39,503 bases of DNA from an uncultured Robiginitomaculum sp. (GCA_938015875.1 CALLXE010000018.1:1-39503); one strand, 5' to 3'; counted from the stretch's first letter, positions 1-7,769 are shown. The notes: generated from the sequence alone by a model not told the origin. Numbers and translations: made by a program.

Positions 1-50
1 CAGCAATTATTGCAGCAGCCGTCACTAGGTTCGGTGGAAATTTGAGAATG

Positions 51-80
51 AAAGCCGCTCCGTTTGGGGCGGCTTTTTTT
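51..80 (+). terminator. rho-independent terminator of an upstream gene
   Basis: AAAGCCGC (51–58) pairs with GCGGCTTT (69–76) around a 10-base loop and is followed by a T-run to 80. It closes whatever is transcribed rightward into the window. Reading frames entering from the left edge stop at 45 or before about 135, but too little is present to identify the upstream gene. Confidence 0.8.
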
Positions 81-141
81 GTTTGGGTGGGGAGGGGACT
101 CGGGGTTTTTAAAGAGGTTCTTGGGGGAGGATAAATCCCCA

Positions 142-154
142 TAGGAGACGTTAG
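142..154 (+). repeat. left arm of 13-bp inverted repeat flanking the RexAB-like pair
   Basis: TAGGAGACGTTAG at 142–154 is exactly the reverse complement of 1783–1795. Just outside it, GGGGGAGGAT (123–132) is repeated inverted at 1839–1848. The two arms bracket the AT-rich gene pair. They could be ends of a small mobile cassette or copies of a dispersed intergenic element. No transposase or integrase is present. Confidence 0.55.
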
Positions 155-214
155 ATTGTAGACTTGAATAACATTAGGCATCTCATTAAGGTTGCATTCG
201 AGGATGGGGAATTA

Positions 215-1138
215 ATGACAGGTAAAACGAAAAAAAAATTTGTATTAAAGCAATGCGTAGTTCCCTTAGGCTCTAACATTTCTCTAGAGTCTGTAATCGC
301 TGAAATTGGTACTAAATTTCCAAATCACAAAGACCGAACTTTTTCAACAGAATTGTTTCGATCTAGATCGATTTCATATGTAAAATCACCATCAAACGGG
401 AAGCCAGGAAGATTTGTCGGATTTTGTCTTCTTGATGAAAGTGCCATCGGTCTTGCGGATTCGAAGACTTCTAACGAAACTATTGATGTAGAAGAATTTG
501 ATGTTCCAAAAGACAAAGCTTGGTTGGATTCCGAGATAGTTCTGTACATAGTTGAAAATCACGTAATTGCCTGCAATATTGGTAATAACGAAAAATCTAT
601 CAGCGCAATAATCACAGACTTGGCAAAATCGGGCAATATTTTAGCCGACGATAAACACTTAGTGTTATCTGACGTGCCAAATAAACTCACTATAGAACAC
701 GTACACAAAGTCGGCGTGAAGCATATAGATTTAGATATAAGTTCTTATTTGGCTTCATTAGATTATGTGAAATCTAAAAAAGCTGATGGAACTATTTTTA
801 ACTCAATTTTCCAAAGTCCTATAAGCCCAGAAGATGTTACACGGCGCACACAATCAACTGGTCGGTTATTTTTAAGTCGTGGCGGAAAATTTAAAAAAGA
901 AGAAATCCCTCAAGATGAGTGGTTGACTAAAATTGGTACGGATATCCTATCCGAAGGAATAGAGGATTATACCATTACCTTAGAAGATGGAAATCAGATC
1001 AGTTCATCTAAATTGCGAGTCAATAAAACTGTTAGCTTAAATAAAAAAGGTAATAACACCTTTAGTAGAGAGCATGCTCATTTAGAGCTTTTAGCTTATT
1101 ATGATGAGTTGAAGGCCTTGGGAAGCTTTGGCTGGTAG
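215..1138 (+). CDS. RexA-like cytosolic protein (putative phage-exclusion sensor)
   Basis: This 307-aa soluble protein has no signal peptide or membrane segment. The ATG at 215 is chosen because GGGGA (206–210) sits 4 bases before it. An upstream in-frame TTG at 164 is possible but lacks such a site. No catalytic motif is visible. From memory of phage lambda RexA (279 aa), the overall plan matches: an N-terminal half, a central stretch of short strands and basic residues, then strand-rich sequence ending in a helix (here LLAYYDELKALG, in RexA AYCYARMKSDIL). The similarity is weak and needs profile comparison. The next gene, 5 bases downstream, is a small four-helix membrane protein, as RexB follows RexA. 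The gene is far richer in AT than its neighbours (18 of 60 bases are G/C at 541–600), which suggests recent acquisition. In RexAB, RexA senses infection and activates the RexB channel. That role here is inference. It could also belong to another sensor–membrane-effector defence family. Confidence 0.6.
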   Translation: MTGKTKKKFVLKQCVVPLGSNISLESVIAEIGTKFPNHKDRTFSTELFRSRSISYVKSPSNGKPGRFVGFCLLDESAIGLADSKTSNETIDVEEFDVPKDKAWLDSEIVLYIVENHVIACNIGNNEKSISAIITDLAKSGNILADDKHLVLSDVPNKLTIEHVHKVGVKHIDLDISSYLASLDYVKSKKADGTIFNSIFQSPISPEDVTRRTQSTGRLFLSRGGKFKKEEIPQDEWLTKIGTDILSEGIEDYTITLEDGNQISSSKLRVNKTVSLNKKGNNTFSREHAHLELLAYYDELKALGSFGW

Positions 1139-1143
1139 AAAAT

Positions 1144-1638
1144 ATGAGTTCAAAAATTAAACAAGCATGGTTCATAATCAGCGTAGTTATATCTATTGTA
1201 TTTGCGTTTGCTGCTTTCAAAAACCCTGAAAAGTTCATTCCAATGAGTGACTTATTGGCAACAATAATAGCGATTTTAATTGGTGTTTCTTTAGCTATTT
1301 CAGCGGTTTTAGCTAGTCCGCCAAAAATAGACGAAACTCTACATGCGTCTTCCGAAGATGGAAAACGTGCGCAAAAGATTTTAGACAACAATTATACTTC
1401 GATGCTCGATGCGCAGAAATATCTATTCTGGGTTTATTATGCATCCTTGATGCTAGCAGTTTGTTTGAAGTTTGTAGACATATACTTTGGTGGACAGGCT
1501 AACCCAGCATTTCATGACACCATGTTTTTTAAAGTGGTTGCAACGGCTTTCGCTTTCGTATCAAGCCTTGCCTTACTTTGGTCAGCTACACTGCCGACGT
1601 TACTGCATCAGGTTAACACCCATAAAATGAAGTTTTAA
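1144..1638 (+). CDS. RexB-like four-helix membrane protein (putative ion-channel effector)
   Basis: This 164-aa integral membrane protein has four hydrophobic segments at roughly residues 8–25, 36–58, 93–116 and 127–152. A charged loop lies between helices 2 and 3. Its start is only 5 bases after the stop of the upstream gene, so the two are co-transcribed and probably translationally coupled. Helix 2 contains TIIAILIG, close to TMIAILIA as I recall it in lambda RexB (144 aa, also four helices). The C-terminal end after helix 4 is short and polar, as in RexB. RexB forms a cation channel that depolarises the cell during phage-triggered exclusion. By analogy this would be the membrane effector of the pair. 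Base composition is AT-rich like its partner. Alternative: a membrane partner of some other defence sensor. The membrane topology is well supported and the family name is tentative. Confidence 0.6.
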   Translation: MSSKIKQAWFIISVVISIVFAFAAFKNPEKFIPMSDLLATIIAILIGVSLAISAVLASPPKIDETLHASSEDGKRAQKILDNNYTSMLDAQKYLFWVYYASLMLAVCLKFVDIYFGGQANPAFHDTMFFKVVATAFAFVSSLALLWSATLPTLLHQVNTHKMKF

Positions 1639-1747
1639 GACTACTTTTCATTCCACAGCCAATGGACTCTTTCACCTCATGGTTTTGACGTAGGTTGCAA
1701 CAATCTTTCAAATGTCTGGCTCGCCACTGCCGTGGCCTTATCCAACT

Positions 1748-1773
1748 AAAATCGATTCACAGGATCGATTTTT
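1748..1773 (+). terminator. A/T-rich hairpin with T-tract, likely terminator of the RexAB-like pair
   Basis: AAAATCGAT (1748–1756) pairs with ATCGATTTT (1764–1772) over a 7-base loop, ending in a run of five T. It lies 110 bp after the stop of the membrane protein. Being symmetric with A on one side and T on the other, it could work in both directions. A second hairpin (1772–1786) abuts it. Confidence 0.5.
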
Positions 1774-1782
1774 AGGCTTCGC

Positions 1783-1795
1783 CTAACGTCTCCTA
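1783..1795 (-). repeat. right arm of 13-bp inverted repeat
   Basis: CTAACGTCTCCTA is the exact reverse complement of 142–154. The outer inverted word ATCCTCCCCC (1839–1848) also mirrors 123–132. The arms enclose about 1.65 kb holding only the two AT-rich genes. The inner edge of this arm overlaps the TTAGGC/GCCTAA hairpin. Confidence 0.55.
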
Positions 1796-2099
1796 AGCCC
1801 CCGATTCAGCCTTTAGCTGCGGTCCCTACAAATATCTAATCCTCCCCCCCCCCCTAAACTTCATGTATATTCCAAATCGTTCCTGTCACATGACGAGCAT
1901 TCGATCGTGGTTTGCGGTGGCGAGGCGGCAGGACTGAGCGGGCGGGAATGACGGTTTCCGCTTACGCGGTTCCAAAACGAAACGCTTGACGGACTGTCAC
2001 TTTAGACATTCCCATATCCGCTTCGCGGATACTCGCCTCTTGTGTTCTCTTATTCGGAGGCATCGCAGGATGACGCGTGGAAAACTCTCTTCCCATCTC

Positions 2100-2130
2100 C
2101 GCTCATCCCAAGCTTGATTTGGGATGAGCG
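2100..2130. repeat. palindromic intergenic repeat
   Basis: CGCTCATCCCAA (2100–2111) pairs perfectly with TTGGGATGAGCG (2119–2130) over a 7-base loop. The CATCCCAAGCTTGA.. type is a dispersed palindrome known from alphaproteobacterial genomes. It lies 50 bp beyond the stop of tlyA and may act as its 3' structure, though no T-run follows. Confidence 0.55.
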
Positions 2131-2180
2131 GGTGGAAGATTCAGAACGTCTGCAACGAACAACAGGAGACCGCGCCGCCC

Positions 2181-2906
2181 CTACCCCTTAACCGCATGCA
2201 GCAAATATTCATGGTTGCCCGATCCGCCCGTAATCGGCGAGCGGCAATCGGCGCGCACGGTCCAGCCTCGGCTTTGCACCCAGCTACTGACAATACGGAC
2301 GGCATCTTCGGCCGTTTCCTTATCCCGGATGACGCCGCCTTTGCCGATAGCCGCCGCGCCCATTTCAAATTGCGGTTTTATAAGCGTGACCAATTGCGCG
2401 CCGCGTCGGGCAAGCTCCAGAGGGACATCCAGGATTTTGGTGGCAGAAATAAAACTGGCATCACAGACGACCATATCAATCGGACGGTCAAAATGCCCTT
2501 TTGTTAAGCGCCGCGCATCGGTCTGCTCCATGACGGTGACGCGACCATCGCCTCGTATTTTCTTATGGAGTTGGTCTGTGCCGACATCCACCGCGTAAAC
2601 ATGCGCCGCGCCGCGTGACAGCAGCACATCGGTAAAGCCGCCGGTCGATGCGCCGACGTCAAGGACGGTAAGGCCTGCCGGGTCTGCGGTAAATTGGTCA
2701 AGCGCATGGGCGAGTTTCACCCCGCCCCGCGACACCCACGGATGGGCCGCTTTGGCCGTCAGAACATGATCATCGCTGACTTTGAAGGACGCCTTGCCGA
2801 TAGCTTTGCCGTCCACGAAAACGCTGCCGGCGCTGATGGCAGCCTGCGCCCTTGCGCGACTTTCAAACAGGCCGCGCGCGACAAGGGCAACGTCAAGACG
2901 GGTCAT
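2181..2906 (-). CDS. tlyA: TlyA-family rRNA (cytidine-2'-O)-methyltransferase
   Basis: At 241 aa this is the usual TlyA length. The N-terminal S4 RNA-binding domain (about residues 1–60) begins TRLDVALVARGL and has SRARAQAAISAG. After the VSRGGVKL linker comes an FtsJ/RrmJ-type methyltransferase domain with the SAM-binding DVGASTGGFTD motif, then CDASFIS and LIKPQFE. Family members 2'-O-methylate cytidine in 16S and/or 23S rRNA, and some also have haemolysin-like reports. The gene starts 3 bases after the dxs stop and is the last in a five-gene operon with isoprenoid genes, an order common in alphaproteobacteria. Which rRNA site is modified cannot be read from the sequence. Confidence 0.93.
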   Translation of the reverse strand: MTRLDVALVARGLFESRARAQAAISAGSVFVDGKAIGKASFKVSDDHVLTAKAAHPWVSRGGVKLAHALDQFTADPAGLTVLDVGASTGGFTDVLLSRGAAHVYAVDVGTDQLHKKIRGDGRVTVMEQTDARRLTKGHFDRPIDMVVCDASFISATKILDVPLELARRGAQLVTLIKPQFEMGAAAIGKGGVIRDKETAEDAVRIVSSWVQSRGWTVRADCRSPITGGSGNHEYLLHAVKG

Positions 2907-2909
2907 AAA

Positions 2910-4820
2910 TTACGCAGAATGCGCGCCGGCGGCCAAATCGCGGCCAAGGGCGGCAAACACGCGCTCGACAATGCTGTCAGCGTCAAGGCCGGCTTGCTTA
3001 TACATATTAGCCGGCGTGTCTTGGTCGATGAAAATGTCAGGCATGACCATAGTGCGGAATTTCAGGCCATGATCAAACTGTCCGGTATTCGCCAATTCCT
3101 GCATCACAAAGCCGCCAAAGCCGCCGGTCGCGCCTTCTTCAATGGTAATCAGCACGTCATGTTCTTGGGCTAATTTGCGCACCAATTCAGTGTCCAGCGG
3201 CTTGGCAAAGCGGGCATCGGCGACAGTTGTCGAAAGGCCCAGATGATCAAGCTGCGTCGCCGCCTGCAGGCATTCGCCAAGGCGCGTGCCATACGAGAGC
3301 AGTGCAACGGTCGTGCCTTCGCGCAAAATGCGGCCTTTGCCGATTTCAAGCGGAAGCGCCGGGTCCGGGATTTCAATGCCGGTGGCTTCCCCGCGCGGAT
3401 AGCGAAACGCTATCGGGCCGCTGTCATGGGCGGCGGCGGTTGCTACCATGCGCGCCAGCTCGGCCTCATCAGCGGCGGCCATGAGCACAAAGTTTGGCAG
3501 CGCGCCCAGATAGCCGATATCAAAGCTGCCGGCATGGGTCGGGCCGTCTGCGCCGACGAGGCCCGCCCGGTCAATGGCAAACCGCACCGGCAGGTTCTGG
3601 ATGGCAACGTCATGGACAACCTGGTCATAACCCCGTTGCAGGAAGGTGGAATAAATCGCGCAAAACGGCTTCATACCGTCGGCAGCCATTGCGGCAGCAA
3701 AGGTCACGGCGTGCTGCTCGGCTATGCCAACATCAAAGCACCGATCCGGGAATGTGTCCCAAAATTGCTTAACCCCTGTGCCGCCCGGCATAGCCGCCGT
3801 CACGGCGACAACGCGATCATCCTTGGTGCCTTCTTTGATCAGTTGATCGCCGAACACTTTGGTATAGCTCGGGGCGTTGGGCTTGGATTTCGCCTGCTCG
3901 CCGGTGACGACGTTAAATTTGGAAACGCCGTGATATTTATCAGCGGACGCTTCGGCCGGCGCGTAGCCTTTCCCTTTTTGCGTGACCACATGAATAAGGA
4001 TCGGCCCTTCTTTCATATCCCGGCAATTTTTCAGAACCGGCCAAAGCGCGTCCAAATCATGCCCGTCAATCGGGCCGACATAATAAAAGCCCAGCTCTTC
4101 AAAAAGGGTGCCTCCGGTGACCATGCCGCGCGTATATTCTTCGGCTTTGCGAGCCGTGTCATAAACCGGTTTTGGCATATGCCCGGCCGCGCCTTTGGCA
4201 ACGCGCCGCACTTTGCGGTAGGTCTTAGACGACACCATACGGGAGAGCGTGTGGCTCATCGCGCCGACCGGCGGGGCGATGGACATATCGTTATCATTTA
4301 AAATGACGATCATGCGTGTATTCATGCCGCCGGCATTATTCATGGCTTCATAAGCCATGCCGGCCGTAATTGCGCCATCGCCAATCACAGAGACAACATG
4401 ATTATCGTCGTCTTTCAAATCCCGGGCCGTGGCAAAGCCAACGCCGGCAGAAATAGAGGTGGAGCTGTGAGCAGCGCCAAAATCATCATATTCCGACTCC
4501 GCGCGCTTGGTAAATCCGGACAAACCGCCGCCTTGGCGCAAAGTGCGAATACGGTCCCGGCGCCCCGTCAGAACTTTGTGCGGATAACATTGATGCGACA
4601 CGTCCCAAATCAGCTTATCCTTAGGCGTTTCAAACACATGATGCAGGGCAACCGTCAGCTCAACCACACCCAGTCCTGCACCCAAATGCCCGCCGGTCAC
4701 AGATACAGCATCAATGACTTCAGTGCGAAGCTCATCGGCGAGCTGCTTAAGTTGCTCTTTGGAAAAATCGCGGATATCGGCCGGGAGATTAACCGTATCA
4801 AGAAGCGGCGTTTGGCTCAT
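2910..4820 (-). CDS. dxs: 1-deoxy-D-xylulose-5-phosphate synthase
   Basis: This 636-aa thiamine-diphosphate enzyme condenses pyruvate and glyceraldehyde 3-phosphate to DXP, the first step of the MEP isoprenoid pathway. The sequence shows [16 protein letters not shown] near residue 75, [14 protein letters not shown], and the ThDP/Mg motif [18 protein letters not shown] around residues 147–165. The transketolase-type catalytic Glu is in [17 protein letters not shown], followed by [10 protein letters not shown]. The C-terminal transketolase domain is complete and the length is normal. It lies between ispA (36 bases upstream) and tlyA (3 bases downstream). Co-transcription with ispA puts the first pathway step beside a prenyl chain-length step. 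Confidence 0.97.
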   Translation of the reverse strand: MSQTPLLDTVNLPADIRDFSKEQLKQLADELRTEVIDAVSVTGGHLGAGLGVVELTVALHHVFETPKDKLIWDVSHQCYPHKVLTGRRDRIRTLRQGGGLSGFTKRAESEYDDFGAAHSSTSISAGVGFATARDLKDDDNHVVSVIGDGAITAGMAYEAMNNAGGMNTRMIVILNDNDMSIAPPVGAMSHTLSRMVSSKTYRKVRRVAKGAAGHMPKPVYDTARKAEEYTRGMVTGGTLFEELGFYYVGPIDGHDLDALWPVLKNCRDMKEGPILIHVVTQKGKGYAPAEASADKYHGVSKFNVVTGEQAKSKPNAPSYTKVFGDQLIKEGTKDDRVVAVTAAMPGGTGVKQFWDTFPDRCFDVGIAEQHAVTFAAAMAADGMKPFCAIYSTFLQRGYDQVVHDVAIQNLPVRFAIDRAGLVGADGPTHAGSFDIGYLGALPNFVLMAAADEAELARMVATAAAHDSGPIAFRYPRGEATGIEIPDPALPLEIGKGRILREGTTVALLSYGTRLGECLQAATQLDHLGLSTTVADARFAKPLDTELVRKLAQEHDVLITIEEGATGGFGGFVMQELANTGQFDHGLKFRTMVMPDIFIDQDTPANMYKQAGLDADSIVERVFAALGRDLAAGAHSA

Positions 4821-4856
4821 TTAAAACTCTTTATATTTCGGCGCGAAAATACGCGC

Positions 4857-5744
4857 TTAACTGTTTCTGTTTAGCACGAAATCAATCGCGCTTTTCAGGG
4901 GTGCGGCCTTATGCCCAAAGGGCTCAAGGTGCCTTGCCGCCTGCTCTGCCAAGTCACGCGCCCTCGCCTTGGCTCCGTCAATGCCTAAAATAGAGACGAA
5001 TGTGGCCTTACCGTGGTCATCGTCCTTTTGCACCGCTTTTCCGACAGTATCCGCATCCCCCTCTGCGTCCAGTAAATCATCGGTAATCTGGAAAATAAGC
5101 CCGATATGCGCTGCATAGGCTGACAAATGCGCACGGGCCGGCGCATCTGCGCCGGCTAATGTCGCGCCCGCCATCACGCCATAATGTATCAGCGCGCCGG
5201 TTTTTAAATTCTGCAGCGCCGTAATTGTCGCTTCTGTATTGGGCAGACTATCCATAGACAAATCGATCATCTGCCCCCCAATCATACCGTCATGGCCTGA
5301 GGCTTTGGTCAAATCACGGATCAGAGCCAGACGAACAAGCGGGTCTGCATGCACCGCGTCACGGGCGAGCAAATCAAACGCATGGGTCAACAGCGCATCT
5401 CCGGCCAAAACTGCCGTCGCTTCATTCCATTTCTTATGAATGGTCGGCTTTCCTCGGCGGATGTCATCATCATCCATACAGGGCAAGTCATCATGGACGA
5501 GAGAGTAAACATGTACACATTCCAGCGCGCTTGCGACGCTCCACACACCGGGCGCGTCATAGCCGAGCATACGCGCCGTCTCGACGACAAAAAACGGCCG
5601 CAGGCGTTTACCACCGCCCAGCGCCGTGTAGCGCATAGCCTCAATCACTTTGGACTGAAGGCCGGCAGCCGGCGGCAAGTGCGCGTCAAAATGCGTTTCA
5701 AACTGCGCAGCCACAGCCGTAATGTTGGAAATGAAGTCGCTCAT
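4857..5744 (-). CDS. ispA: polyprenyl (farnesyl/geranyl) diphosphate synthase
   Basis: This 295-aa trans-prenyltransferase adds isopentenyl diphosphate to allylic primers. The first Asp-rich motif is in LVHDDLPCMDDDDIRRG, with the two-residue insertion typical of bacterial farnesyl diphosphate synthases. The second is QITDDLLD. The GGGKRLRP substrate-binding segment is near residue 44. The residues before the first motif (VHVYSLVHDD) fit a C15 product, but geranylgeranyl specificity cannot be excluded. It starts 8 bases after the xseB stop and is followed by dxs, the classic xseB–ispA–dxs order. The product feeds quinone, carotenoid/hopanoid and undecaprenyl synthesis. Confidence 0.95.
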   Translation of the reverse strand: MSDFISNITAVAAQFETHFDAHLPPAAGLQSKVIEAMRYTALGGGKRLRPFFVVETARMLGYDAPGVWSVASALECVHVYSLVHDDLPCMDDDDIRRGKPTIHKKWNEATAVLAGDALLTHAFDLLARDAVHADPLVRLALIRDLTKASGHDGMIGGQMIDLSMDSLPNTEATITALQNLKTGALIHYGVMAGATLAGADAPARAHLSAYAAHIGLIFQITDDLLDAEGDADTVGKAVQKDDDHGKATFVSILGIDGAKARARDLAEQAARHLEPFGHKAAPLKSAIDFVLNRNS

Positions 5745-5752
5745 GGCCCGGC

Positions 5753-5992
5753 TTACGCTGCGTCAAAGCTTTCTGTTTGCGGCGCGCCATCCGCGCCGAG
5801 GACAATTTTATCGACCTTAAGCTTAGCCGCCTTCAGCTTCGCATCGCAATGGGCCTTTAAGGCCGCGCCGCGTTCATAAATTGAAATTGACTCGTCCAAC
5901 TTGGCATCACCGCGCTCCAACTTGGTCACAATGCCTTCCAGCTCGGATAAGGCGTCTTCAAAGCTCATATCTTTGATCGGTGTCCCGCTCAT
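5753..5992 (-). CDS. xseB: exodeoxyribonuclease VII small subunit
   Basis: This 79-aa protein carries the XseB signature: FEDALSELEGIVTKLERGD, then LDESISIYERGAALKAHCDAKL, then a short acidic tail. It forms the helical small subunit that binds the large XseA nuclease. XseA itself is not in this window. The start at 5992 is preferred over the longer frame opening at 6055, because a GGAG lies 6 bases before the 5992 ATG and the family starts just before the FE.AL motif. The ribosome binding site lies next to the stop of the upstream phosphatase gene (10-base gap), which indicates coupled translation. Confidence 0.94.
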   Translation of the reverse strand: MSGTPIKDMSFEDALSELEGIVTKLERGDAKLDESISIYERGAALKAHCDAKLKAAKLKVDKIVLGADGAPQTESFDAA

Positions 5993-6002
5993 ATCATTCT
6001 CC

Positions 6003-6638
6003 TTAGTTCGCGCCCGTTGTGCGCTCATAGCGCCGGTATTTCCAGTGCAAATCACCCTGATTCTTGGTCATTTTCCAGCCGCGACGACGCAGTTGGGTGC
6101 CGACCATGCGATTAAACCATCCGTGGGCAAATAACACAATCATCTGCTCACCGGCGGCGGCATCTGCCAGGGTCTGCGCCGCGATCTTGGCCCGTGCTCT
6201 GGCCTGCGTCACACGCTCTTCGCTGTTAATTAAACCATGGAACCAAACAATGCGCGACAGCGTTCCCCATGACTTTGGGCGCAGCTTAATCGGGCCCAGC
6301 CAAGGTGAAGGCAGCGCCGCTTCGCGAAACATCGGATCGATAATATCCGGCGCTTTGTCGGCCGCGGCCACAGCCGTTTCAACCGCGCGGCGCAAATCAC
6401 TGGCATAAACCCGATCTGCGCGTGTCATAACAGCCTGAAGCTTGCGTGGAACACTCTGCCCCTCGGCTAAGCCGCTTTGATCATAAGCCTTCCACCAATC
6501 GCGATATTCCAGCCAATTCAGACGTACTTTGCGTGACAGCGCCGGCTTACCGTGTCGCACGATGACAATTACGTCCTTACCGGTTGCTTTACGCGTACTC
6601 GGCCACCTGTCAGCAGATTTGGATCTCGCATCATTCAT
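6003..6638 (-). CDS. histidine phosphatase (phosphoglycerate-mutase-like) family protein
   Basis: This 211-aa cytosolic protein of the branch-1/2 histidine phosphatase superfamily has the phospho-accepting His in VIVRHGKPAL near residue 28. The conserved YASDLRRAVETA segment follows, then a second catalytic His in VLFAHGWFNRMVG near residue 170. The substrate is unknown and a SixA- or GpmB-like assignment would be a guess. It is the first gene of the xseB–ispA–dxs–tlyA operon, so the promoter should lie in 6639–6700. The N-terminus (about 20 basic residues before the domain) may be over-called, but no better start with a ribosome site is obvious. Confidence 0.85.
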   Translation of the reverse strand: MNDARSKSADRWPSTRKATGKDVIVIVRHGKPALSRKVRLNWLEYRDWWKAYDQSGLAEGQSVPRKLQAVMTRADRVYASDLRRAVETAVAAADKAPDIIDPMFREAALPSPWLGPIKLRPKSWGTLSRIVWFHGLINSEERVTQARARAKIAAQTLADAAAGEQMIVLFAHGWFNRMVGTQLRRRGWKMTKNQGDLHWKYRRYERTTGAN

Positions 6639-6889
6639 AGCCGTAAAGCTCTAAAGAGCAGCAGGAAAACGCGCAAGCAAAAACACGGCAAATCAAACAA
6701 GACCGAAATAATTAATGCAGTCTGACGACATTACATCAAACACGTTTTGAGATGAAATTGAGACGGTGAAGATTCAGTTTACAAGTAATAATTTAAAACT
6801 CAAAACATAATAAAGTCCGAATTCTTATTTTGCGTCCCGTTTTACATCTCTACGGGCCGTAGAATCTGCAGGAAAGCCCGCGTAATTTT

Positions 6890-7168
6890 CTACCTGCAAA
6901 ACTCAATTTTAAACCTTACAGGACCAACCATTTCGACCCTGTGAGGCTCCTCCGGACGAATAATCCCAATCTCACCGGCTTTGATGACAGTACGGCTCTG
7001 AGGCGGTCCGGGGATTATATAAGACAGGCTTCCTTCCAATACGCAAAGTCGCCCCCACACCCCTGCCTTTGTATCGTGCAGCGATGTCAGCTTCTCAGGT
7101 ACGGTGTCTTGGGTGAAAACCGGGGACTCGGCGTATTTAAGGACGGTTGAAGGAATTTCGGATGTCAT
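6890..7168 (-). CDS. DUF1971 (YeaR-like) cupin-fold protein
   Basis: This 92-aa single-domain protein has the DUF1971 'tellurite-resistance related' pattern. SPVFTQDTVPEKL is followed by KAGVWGRLCVLEGSLSY, then IKAGEIGIIRPEEPHRVE and a closing FKIEFC strand, which fold as a small cupin. In E. coli the homologue YeaR is induced by nitrate and nitric oxide and repressed by NsrR. Here the gene lies 66 bases downstream of an NsrR-like repressor on the same strand, probably in one transcript. AGAGG lies 6 bases before the ATG. The biochemical function is unknown for the family. The location supports a role in the NO/nitrite response. Confidence 0.85.
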   Translation of the reverse strand: MTSEIPSTVLKYAESPVFTQDTVPEKLTSLHDTKAGVWGRLCVLEGSLSYIIPGPPQSRTVIKAGEIGIIRPEEPHRVEMVGPVRFKIEFCR

Positions 7169-7234
7169 AACTTACCTCTCTTTCATAAACTTTATTGCGC
7201 GCACGACAGCCGCAAATATGCGCGTTGAGTCGCA

Positions 7235-7672
7235 CTATCCGGCCTCCGACAAAAGAGGCTCCAAACCTGAATTACCATCGACCAGATCCGCAAGCGTATA
7301 CCCGTCCAAACAGGTAAAAAATGCCTCCTGCGCTTCGTGAAGTGCTGATTTCAGGCGGCACTCTTTAGTTATCAGGCACCCCCCCTTCCCGCCGGGGAAA
7401 CATTCTACCAAGACTGAACTTTGCTCCATGTAGCGAACAACATGGCCCAATATGATGTCTTCGGGCAGCCTCGCCAAACGCAGACCGCCGGAGCGCCCTC
7501 TGACCGTCTCTATATAACCCTGCTGACCGAGTTGATGAGCCACCTTCATTAAGTGATTTTTTGACACATCATATCGGGCCGCCGTCGCCGCAATTGTAAC
7601 AAGGGCACCTTGGTTGACAGACAAATGCATCAGCATGCGCAATGAATAGTCAGATAAAAGCGTCAGTTTCAT
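7235..7672 (-). CDS. nsrR: Rrf2-family NO-sensing repressor, NsrR-like
   Basis: This 145-aa Rrf2 regulator has a winged helix at residues 1–80 (MKLTLLSDYSLRMLMHL, SKNHLMKVAHQL, VRGRSGGLRLAR). Three conserved cysteines, C91, C99 and C105, lie in the loop before the RLKSALHEA helix and would bind an Fe-S cluster. E. coli NsrR has cysteines at 91, 96 and 102, and DNA-contact segments such as NH.(M/V)K and VRG..GG(I/L)RL are shared, so NsrR is favoured over IscR or RirA. The ATG at 7672 aligns with the E. coli start and has GAGG upstream. A TTG at 7684 is an alternative. NO nitrosylates the cluster and lifts repression. The gene is divergent from an alternative oxidase, and two candidate operators lie between them, so autoregulation is likely. 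Confidence 0.9.
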   Translation of the reverse strand: MKLTLLSDYSLRMLMHLSVNQGALVTIAATAARYDVSKNHLMKVAHQLGQQGYIETVRGRSGGLRLARLPEDIILGHVVRYMEQSSVLVECFPGGKGGCLITKECRLKSALHEAQEAFFTCLDGYTLADLVDGNSGLEPLLSEAG

Positions 7673-7684
7673 AATAATCCTCAA

Positions 7685-7707
7685 AAGATGTATTTTATAT
7701 ATTGCTA
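7685..7707 (-). promoter_or_regulatory. candidate NsrR operator near nsrR
   Basis: AAGATGTATTT (7685–7695) matches the NsrR half-site (AAGATGCATTT type) almost perfectly. The second half is poor (6 of 11). It ends 12 bases upstream of the nsrR ATG, a position suited to autorepression. An 8-bp inverted repeat, TATATTGC (7698–7705) and GCAATATA (7721–7728), lies between this and the second box and may hold promoter elements or another factor's site. Confidence 0.55.
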
Positions 7708-7729
7708 TATAGATATAAGTGCAATATAA

Positions 7730-7752
7730 AAGATGTATATTATTTATATCTT
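7730..7752 (+). promoter_or_regulatory. NsrR operator before the alternative oxidase
   Basis: This is an 11-1-11 inverted repeat. AAGATGTATAT (7730–7740), one T, then ATTTATATCTT (7742–7752), whose complement AAGATATAAAT matches the left arm at 9 of 11 positions. The format and AAGAT ends are those of known NsrR boxes. It ends 17 bases before the oxidase ATG, so a bound repressor would cover the start of the transcript. Confidence 0.75.
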
Positions 7753-7769
7753 TAAAGAAGGAGATGGAA

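Larger units (their letters stand above)
1639..2180. other. gene-free interval packed with palindromes
   Basis: This interval of about 540 bp has no credible coding region. It holds several hairpins: 1748–1772, TTAGGC/GCCTAA at 1772–1786, ATCCGC/GCGGAT at 2016–2030, and a 12-bp stem at 2100–2130. It also has a C-run at 1844–1854 and several GGATGACG-like words. This is the look of alphaproteobacterial intergenic palindromic repeat arrays at the border of an inserted module. Both neighbouring operons read toward it, so it is also their common 3' region. Confidence 0.6.

Noticed and set aside
215-1638. Assignment of the pair to the Kiwa defence system (KwaA/KwaB)
   Set aside because: Sizes and topology are similar, but I could not recognise the DUF4868 pattern in the soluble protein and the gene order is reversed. 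RexA/RexB fits better.
142-1795. Insertion sequence based on the inverted repeats
   Set aside because: No transposase or remnant is encoded between the repeats and no target-site duplication was identified.
3243-4301. 352-codon open frame on the plus strand opposite dxs
   Set aside because: It is a shadow of dxs in a G/C-rich region. Its translation shows no domain, and dxs is certain.
6841-6870. Near-palindrome TCTACGG/CCGTAGA downstream of the DUF1971 gene as a terminator
   Set aside because: The arms leave a one-base loop and no T-run follows, so a functional terminator is not supported.
7098-7340. Small plus-strand open frame between DUF1971 and nsrR
   Set aside because: It lies antisense to two well-supported genes and its translation has no recognisable feature.
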